From H2-BAC3 sp045863035 (lineage in GTDB: Bacteria; Bacteroidota; Ignavibacteria; Ignavibacteriales; Ignavibacteriaceae), in the NCBI GenBank assembly GCA_045863035.1, contig BTUV01000010.1:1-64000 (forward strand): 64,000 bases of DNA, written 5' to 3'. A program made the position numbers and the translations under genes. This document shows positions 59,616 to 64,000 of this stretch, one piece after another; position 1 is the stretch's first letter; each line of letters starts with the position of its first letter. The notes beneath the pieces are model-generated. The model ran no database searches, was not told the origin of the DNA, and saw nothing but the letters and a program-made list of their open reading frames with translations.

Positions 59616-59780
59616 TCAGGAGTTTAATGTTACTTCGCCGTGTACTTTGTAAATTATATATTTGTTTCCTGATTCGCTAAAATCCGCGCTGCTGAAGCAT
59701 CCGTTTACAATCAGCGCACCATCAAACTCGTCTAAAGTTTCCCCGGTTATTTTATTACTCTCTATACTTTCCGCAATAAT
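59616..59780 (-). pseudogene. Open frame without a start, gene remnant
   Basis: On the minus strand a 54-codon open frame (containing ITGETLDEFDGALIVNGCFS and ending KYIIYKVHGEVTLNS) begins after a stop with no usable start codon. Its 3' end is repeated at 58694-58736. It is probably the tail of a broken gene; no family is recognised. Confidence 0.45.
59621..59663. repeat. Copy 2 of a 43-bp direct repeat
   Basis: Identical to 58694-58736, 927 bp away. Short neighbouring pieces (TTGGCAGAAGTC and ATTAGTATGAC) also occur near both copies, but in changed order. Confidence 0.85.
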
Positions 59781-59943
59781 CTATTTGCCATTTCATATTC
59801 TTCCTCCAGGTGGTTGTCTCTGATATACTGTTTCCGTAAATCCCGATCTAAATATTCTCTCTCTTCAGGAGTCAGACTTTTGCAGAATCTGATTTCCTCC
59901 TGCTCTGCTTCTTCTCTTGTATGTTTTTTATAATTTTTTTCAT
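59762..59943 (-). pseudogene. Frameshifted small gene, possibly antitoxin-like
   Basis: The minus strand encodes a charged helical protein of about 60 residues (KKHTREEAEQEEIRFCKSL, then TPEEREYLDRDLRKQY). An ATG at 59943 is out of frame by one base in a run of seven A; with eight A the frame would be continuous. Similar TPEER-type small proteins sit beside nucleotidyltransferase toxins, but that is a loose resemblance. It could be a true pseudogene or a sequencing error in the homopolymer. Confidence 0.45.
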
Positions 59944-59976
59944 TTCAATGAGCAGTATTCAGGAATATCTTATAAA

Positions 59977-61017
59977 TCACTTGCTTCCCGATTTTTCTTC
60001 AAGTTCAGCAATTTTCTTTTCCAGGGCTTTTATACGGTCAGCATATTCAGGAAGATTTCTGGTATGAACCTCAAGTCGTTGAGCCAGGCGATGTTCTTTT
60101 GCAGGATAACCAAAGTACATTCCGGGCTTATCAATAGAGCGTGAAACCCCTGACTGCGCGAGTATTATTGCCCCATCCGTTACGCGCAGATGATCGGCTA
60201 TACCAACCTGTGCCGCCACAATACAATTCTTACCGAGAATGGTACTCCCTGCAACACCTGACAACGCGGAGAGTACTGAATTTTCACCAATTTCAGCGCC
60301 ATGTGCAATCTGTATCAGATTATCCATTTTTACCCCTTTACGTATTATGGTTGACCCCATTGCTGCACGATCAATGCAGACGTTTGACCCAAGTTCAACA
60401 TCATCTTCAATGATAACATTCCCCTTTTGCCAGACTTTGTTATATACCCCTGCTGAATCTCTGACAAATCCGAACCCATCAGAGCCAACTACAGCACCGG
60501 GATGAATTATTACGTTATCTCCTATGATACATTCTTCCCGGATTGATACATTCTGAAAAATCAGTGCATTATTTCCAATCTTTGTATCACGGCTGATAAC
60601 CGTATTGTGAAAGATTTTTGCATTATCACCAATCATGCAATTTGCTTCAATCACGACATTCTGCCCTATTGCACAGTTTGTCCCTATCTTTGCTGTCGGG
60701 TCTATATATGCGGAGGGTGAAATTCCGGTCAGTCTGAATTCCGGCGCGAAATAGCGGTTCAAAACTGCTACAAATGAAAGATATGGATTTTTTACTTCAA
60801 GATAGGTGATTTCGGACCGTGATTTATTAAAACCCGGTTTTACAAAAAGTACGGAGGCCTTTGTTGTTTCATAGAATTTGGCATATATATCCCGCTCAAG
60901 AAAGGAAAGATCACCGCTCCCTGCATCTTCAATTTTCGCAAGCCGGTGAATAACTGTATCAGCAGGACCAGTTATAACCGCACCGGTCAATTCAGCGGCT
61001 TCGCCAGCGGTGATCAT
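59977..61017 (-). CDS. lpxD: UDP-3-O-acyl-glucosamine N-acyltransferase LpxD
   Basis: A 346-residue left-handed parallel beta-helix enzyme. The N-terminal uridine-binding domain (to about residue 100, with PYLSFVAVLNRYF) is followed by hexapeptide repeats such as IGTNCAIGQNVVIE and IGDNAKIFHNTVIS, and the catalytic histidine lies in NLIQIAHGAEIG near residue 240. It adds the N-linked hydroxyacyl chain in lipid A synthesis. A C-terminal coiled coil (ALEKKIAELEEKSGSK) is present. An AAGGAG lies before the ATG. It follows two ompH genes, as in many Gram-negative bacteria. Confidence 0.95.
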   Translation of the reverse strand: MITAGEAAELTGAVITGPADTVIHRLAKIEDAGSGDLSFLERDIYAKFYETTKASVLFVKPGFNKSRSEITYLEVKNPYLSFVAVLNRYFAPEFRLTGISPSAYIDPTAKIGTNCAIGQNVVIEANCMIGDNAKIFHNTVISRDTKIGNNALIFQNVSIREECIIGDNVIIHPGAVVGSDGFGFVRDSAGVYNKVWQKGNVIIEDDVELGSNVCIDRAAMGSTIIRKGVKMDNLIQIAHGAEIGENSVLSALSGVAGSTILGKNCIVAAQVGIADHLRVTDGAIILAQSGVSRSIDKPGMYFGYPAKEHRLAQRLEVHTRNLPEYADRIKALEKKIAELEEKSGSK

Positions 61018-61029
61018 CAGGAGTTCTCC

Positions 61030-61539
61030 TTATTTTAATTTTTCAAGCACTTGAGCAGTAATGTCATGTTCTTCTTTAGCGTAAAGAATCAGCACGCCTC
61101 CGCTGCGATCAAGCACAAAATCAAGATTCAGTTCTTTTGCAACCGCGGTAATCGCGTTAAAAACCCTGTTCTGTACGGGTTTCATCAATTCATCCTGCTT
61201 GGTAAAAAGCTCGCCATTGGTACCGAATTTCTTTTCCCGGTACTCAACTATATTTTGCTCCATTTTAACAAGCTCCGCTTCAATCTGCATCCGTGCGTCA
61301 TCAGTCAGAATAAGGCGGCGCTTGTCATAATCTTCATACTTTGCCTTCCACTCTCTTTCAAGTTTTTGCAGTTCAGCTTGCCACTCCTGAATAATCTGAT
61401 CAAGTTGTTGGCGTGCATCCTGAGCATCGGGCAGTTTATCCAGAACAGTATCCGAATCTACATAGCCGATGGTAATTTGTGCTGAGAGTAATCCTGTCCA
61501 GATGAACAGTAACGCAGTTATATATGACAAAGTTTTCAT
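61030..61539 (-). CDS. OmpH/Skp-family periplasmic chaperone (second copy)
   Basis: A 169-residue exported protein: a signal peptide (TLSYITALLFIWTGLLSA), a strand QITIGYVDSDTVL, a long charged coiled coil (about 45-120), and a C-terminal strand FVLDRSGGVLILYAKEEHDIT. This is the Skp/OmpH plan, a trimeric chaperone for unfolded outer-membrane proteins. It lies 12 nt before lpxD and 24 nt after a paralogue, and bamA is upstream, so all four belong to an outer-membrane assembly operon. Confidence 0.9.
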   Translation of the reverse strand: MKTLSYITALLFIWTGLLSAQITIGYVDSDTVLDKLPDAQDARQQLDQIIQEWQAELQKLEREWKAKYEDYDKRRLILTDDARMQIEAELVKMEQNIVEYREKKFGTNGELFTKQDELMKPVQNRVFNAITAVAKELNLDFVLDRSGGVLILYAKEEHDITAQVLEKLK

Positions 61540-61563
61540 AGGAATATTCCTGAATGGTTAAAC

Positions 61564-62091
61564 TTATTTGCCTCTTTTAAGGCGATCAAGAACTTTATAG
61601 GTGATATCAAACTGATTATCCGCGTAAAGAAGCAGGATTTCACCCGTCTTATCAAAAACAAAGTGCATTCCTTCATCTTTCGCGACACCTTCTATTGCTT
61701 TGAAAATTTTTTCCTTCACCGGTTTCAGAAGCTCATCCTGTTTCTTATAGATTTCTCCTGTACCCTGAGCAAACTTAGACCTTTTGTATTCTTCAATCAT
61801 CTGCTGCTGCTGAACAAGTTTCTGCTGTTCTTCCAGCTTCTTGTCTTCTTTCATATTGCCGGACTGTTTCTGATAGTTCTGATAGGCCTGCTGCAGATTA
61901 TAGGTCATGCTGTCTATCTGGGTATTCCACTGCTCAATAAGTGCGTCAAGCTGACCCTGAGCTTTAATTGCTTCAGAGAACTGTTTCAGTATGACTTCTG
62001 AATCAACATATCCGGTTTTCTGGGTCTGTGCAAACAGTGATCCTGCAGAAAGCAGAACAGTGAGGAGAACCAGTTTTATTGTGTTTTTCAC
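61564..62091 (-). CDS. OmpH/Skp-family periplasmic chaperone (first copy)
   Basis: A 175-residue paralogue of the next gene with the same plan: signal peptide (IKLVLLTVLLSAGSLFA), KTGYVDSEVILKQFSEA, a glutamine-rich coiled coil, and FVFDKTGEILLLYADNQFDIT before a basic end. Its start codon is GTG with GGA a few bases upstream. The coiled coil is somewhat longer than in the second copy. Two adjacent skp-like genes after bamA are common in the Bacteroidota-Chlorobi group and probably serve different clients. Confidence 0.9.
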   Translation of the reverse strand: MKNTIKLVLLTVLLSAGSLFAQTQKTGYVDSEVILKQFSEAIKAQGQLDALIEQWNTQIDSMTYNLQQAYQNYQKQSGNMKEDKKLEEQQKLVQQQQMIEEYKRSKFAQGTGEIYKKQDELLKPVKEKIFKAIEGVAKDEGMHFVFDKTGEILLLYADNQFDITYKVLDRLKRGK

Positions 62092-62117
62092 GAATGAGTT
62101 CCTTGTTAGTTATTGTA

Positions 62118-64000
62118 TTAAAATGCTTTGCCAAATTGGAAATGGAAGAGCCATGCAGGGTCTTTTCCGTCAATTGCTTTTCTGTCAAAACCGTAGCCCA
62201 TATCAAAACCGATAAGTCCGATTGGGTTTATCAGCAGACGCGCGCCAAATCCGATAGATCGTTTCAAATTAAAAATATCGGCACTGTTAATGTCCTCATA
62301 TACATTACCTGCCTCAGCAAAGGTAAGAAGGTACAGAGGAATCGGCTCAAGCGCAACCGCAAAACGAAACTCGGCGGTATATCTCGAATAAACACGCCCG
62401 TCTCTCACATTACCGTTAATATCTTTAGGACCTATACTTCGGTCATCATATCCACGCAGCGGCACGGTTGCAATCACCAGACCATTACCACCCATGTAGA
62501 AAAATTCAAACGGCTGTATCGGAGTACCTGCCTTAATTTCCTCAAGGTAGCCAAGATCAGTTACGGTATAGAACGCAAATTTATTTGAGTTAAACAGGCG
62601 TTTATACCATTCCAGTTTGAAATTCACTTTGTAGAAATCCACACTTCCCGGCAAAAATGGTCCGCCTGAAATTTCAGCATCAAGCGAAAGCGATGAACCG
62701 AGCGAAGGGAAAATCGGATTATCAACGTTCTTACGCTGCAGACCGAAACCCAGTGTAAACTGATTCGTTTTACCGATGCGGTAATACCCGCCTCCGTCTA
62801 TAACATTATTGCCCTGAAAACGGAAGAATGTACTTGCGTAAAAATAATCATCCGGCCATCTCAAGCGTCTTCCGAGACGTACCGTTGCACCCGACTGGCG
62901 TAAATCATAAATATACTGCTGTCTGGTATCAAATATATCTGCTCCGATAAGCGTAGGAGAGTCCATCAGCCAGGGCTCAGTAAATCCTAATGAGAATGTG
63001 CGATATATACTGCCAACACCAAACTGCCAGTTAAAGCTGAGTATCTGACCACCGCCCAGACTGAATGGTTCGGCTATTGAGAAGTTCGTCAAGGTTACCC
63101 CCACAGCACCGCTGAACCCGAAACTACCGCTATAACCGACTGAGGCATTTAAATAATCGCTTGACTTTTCCTCTACTTTGAAAGCAACATTCACCGTGCT
63201 GTCATTAGCGAGATTGTAATCAACACCTTCCTGATAAATTTTTTCTACGTTAAAGTATTGAAGATTTGCAAGCTGCTGCAGACTGCGCAACATCATTGCA
63301 CGGTTAAAAAAGTCACCCGGCACGGTATAAAGCTCCCGACGGATAACTTTATCTTTTGTTTTGTCATTGCCGGTAATGTCAACGCGTCCTACTCTGAACT
63401 GATTTCGTTCACTTACCTGAATAAGTATATCAATTGAATCAGTCCCCACCTTTGTTTCAGATGTCCGAAGATTAAAAGTCAGGTATCCGTTATCAAGATA
63501 GAGCGAGGCAATGTCATTTTGTTTTTCATTCTGACGTAAATTCTGATTAAACCGCTCCAGATCATATATATCCCCGGTCTTGAAAGCGAGACGCTCATTC
63601 AGCATCTCAGTTGAATAAATTTTATTTCCTTCCCAGGTGATATTGCGTATCTTGTACTGCGGTCCTTCATAGATACGTATCAAAAGCTCAACATCTTTTT
63701 TGTCGGATGAGTAAGTAATACTGTCGCCTAAGACTTCAGCATCCCTGAATCCGTTCCGCTGATAAAACTGGAGAATTTTGGTTTTATCTTCTTCATATTT
63801 CTTTTTATCAAAGCGGGAAAGTGACCAGAATTTCCACCATTTCGCTTCAGTTGTTTCTTCCAGTTCTGCTTTCAAATCATCATCCGGGAAAAAGTCATTC
63901 CCCTCAAAAGCTATTTTTCTCACTGTGCTGCGGCTGTTCTCATCAATAACAATCATCAGCAGTTTCCTGTCTTTGATTCGTTCTATCAGATTAGAATACG
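62118..64000 (-). CDS. bamA: Outer membrane protein assembly factor BamA (partial)
   Basis: The C-terminal 627 residues of an Omp85-family protein; the frame is still open at the window edge, so the signal peptide and first POTRA domains are missing. At least three POTRA domains are seen, starting RKIAFEGNDFFPDDDLKAEL, IRNITWEGNKIYSTEMLNER and VGRVDITGNDKTKDKVIRRE. A 16-strand barrel follows from about residue 285, with the conserved VRGYDDRSIG-type motif (here PLRGYDDRSIG) in strand 6 loop and a final FHFQFGKAF. BamA inserts outer-membrane proteins. It heads the cluster bamA-ompH-ompH-lpxD. Confidence 0.95.
   Translation of the reverse strand, partial: YSNLIERIKDRKLLMIVIDENSRSTVRKIAFEGNDFFPDDDLKAELEETTEAKWWKFWSLSRFDKKKYEEDKTKILQFYQRNGFRDAEVLGDSITYSSDKKDVELLIRIYEGPQYKIRNITWEGNKIYSTEMLNERLAFKTGDIYDLERFNQNLRQNEKQNDIASLYLDNGYLTFNLRTSETKVGTDSIDILIQVSERNQFRVGRVDITGNDKTKDKVIRRELYTVPGDFFNRAMMLRSLQQLANLQYFNVEKIYQEGVDYNLANDSTVNVAFKVEEKSSDYLNASVGYSGSFGFSGAVGVTLTNFSIAEPFSLGGGQILSFNWQFGVGSIYRTFSLGFTEPWLMDSPTLIGADIFDTRQQYIYDLRQSGATVRLGRRLRWPDDYFYASTFFRFQGNNVIDGGGYYRIGKTNQFTLGFGLQRKNVDNPIFPSLGSSLSLDAEISGGPFLPGSVDFYKVNFKLEWYKRLFNSNKFAFYTVTDLGYLEEIKAGTPIQPFEFFYMGGNGLVIATVPLRGYDDRSIGPKDINGNVRDGRVYSRYTAEFRFAVALEPIPLYLLTFAEAGNVYEDINSADIFNLKRSIGFGARLLINPIGLIGFDMGYGFDRKAIDGKDPAWLFHFQFGKAF

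Overview
The window is about 64 kb of bacterial chromosome from a scaffolded draft assembly (two runs of exactly 100 N, at 13606-13705 and 46298-46397). Two large secreted proteins end in a C-terminal module opening with NYPNPFNP, the type IX secretion signal style typical of the Ignavibacteria/Bacteroidota-Chlorobi side of the tree. Together with LpxD, OmpH and BamA (a Gram-negative envelope), a SufBCDSU iron-sulfur operon, a type B (single membrane subunit) succinate dehydrogenase and weak Shine-Dalgarno usage, this suggests an ignavibacterium, probably a metagenome-assembled genome. The taxon is inferred.

Layout. 1-5 kb: thioredoxin-like protein, M14 carboxypeptidase, an ECF sigma/anti-sigma pair, universal stress protein, a zinc-ribbon protein and ribosomal protein S21. 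5-13 kb: LOG protein, PBP4-type D,D-carboxypeptidase, a secreted T9SS substrate, SecG, tRNA-Met, an M48 protease, Obg and an unknown 534-residue protein. 13.3-18.8 kb: a repeat cluster with a gap, sdhCAB and a K+/H+ antiporter. 19-24.6 kb: a defence island with DarG/DarT and then a methyltransferase/endonuclease pair sitting inside a 2,840-bp insertion that duplicated the 5' end of an AIM24-family gene. 24.6-27.3 kb: DPP-IV-like peptidase, DUF454 protein and an orphan VapB-like antitoxin. 27.6-34.6 kb: Rrf2 regulator, bacilliredoxin and the suf operon. 35-46 kb: amidase, lipoprotein, queC-queF, a GlnD-like protein, murI, small enzymes, a beta-barrel with a CxxCH site and a PQQ-type sugar dehydrogenase. 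46.1-47 kb: an array of hairpin repeats with the second gap. 47-58.6 kb: a modular T9SS protein, flavoprotein, DODA dioxygenase, sugar-binding double jelly roll, a three-gene membrane cluster, queE-queD-truA. 58.6-60 kb: repeats and gene debris. 60-64 kb: lpxD-ompH-ompH-bamA, running off the window.

How the genes fit together. QueD, QueE, QueC and QueF in two clusters cover preQ1 synthesis except the GTP cyclohydrolase. The suf genes with the Rrf2 regulator and bacilliredoxin form an iron-sulfur/thiol-redox block, which would supply the clusters of SdhB and QueE. bamA-ompH-lpxD is an outer-membrane biogenesis block. DarTG and the restriction-modification pair are two unrelated toxin/antidote style defence modules next to each other.

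The less ordinary signals are the long exact target duplication around the R-M pair, purine-rich AATTA/ATGAA tracts that begin at the stop codons of seven genes in the sense orientation, several families of hairpin repeats (232-bp tandem composite; 111-bp inverted pair; suf upstream region), and a VapB-like orphan with a lysine-rich tail. No CRISPR array, insertion sequence, integrase, rRNA or prophage gene was recognised.
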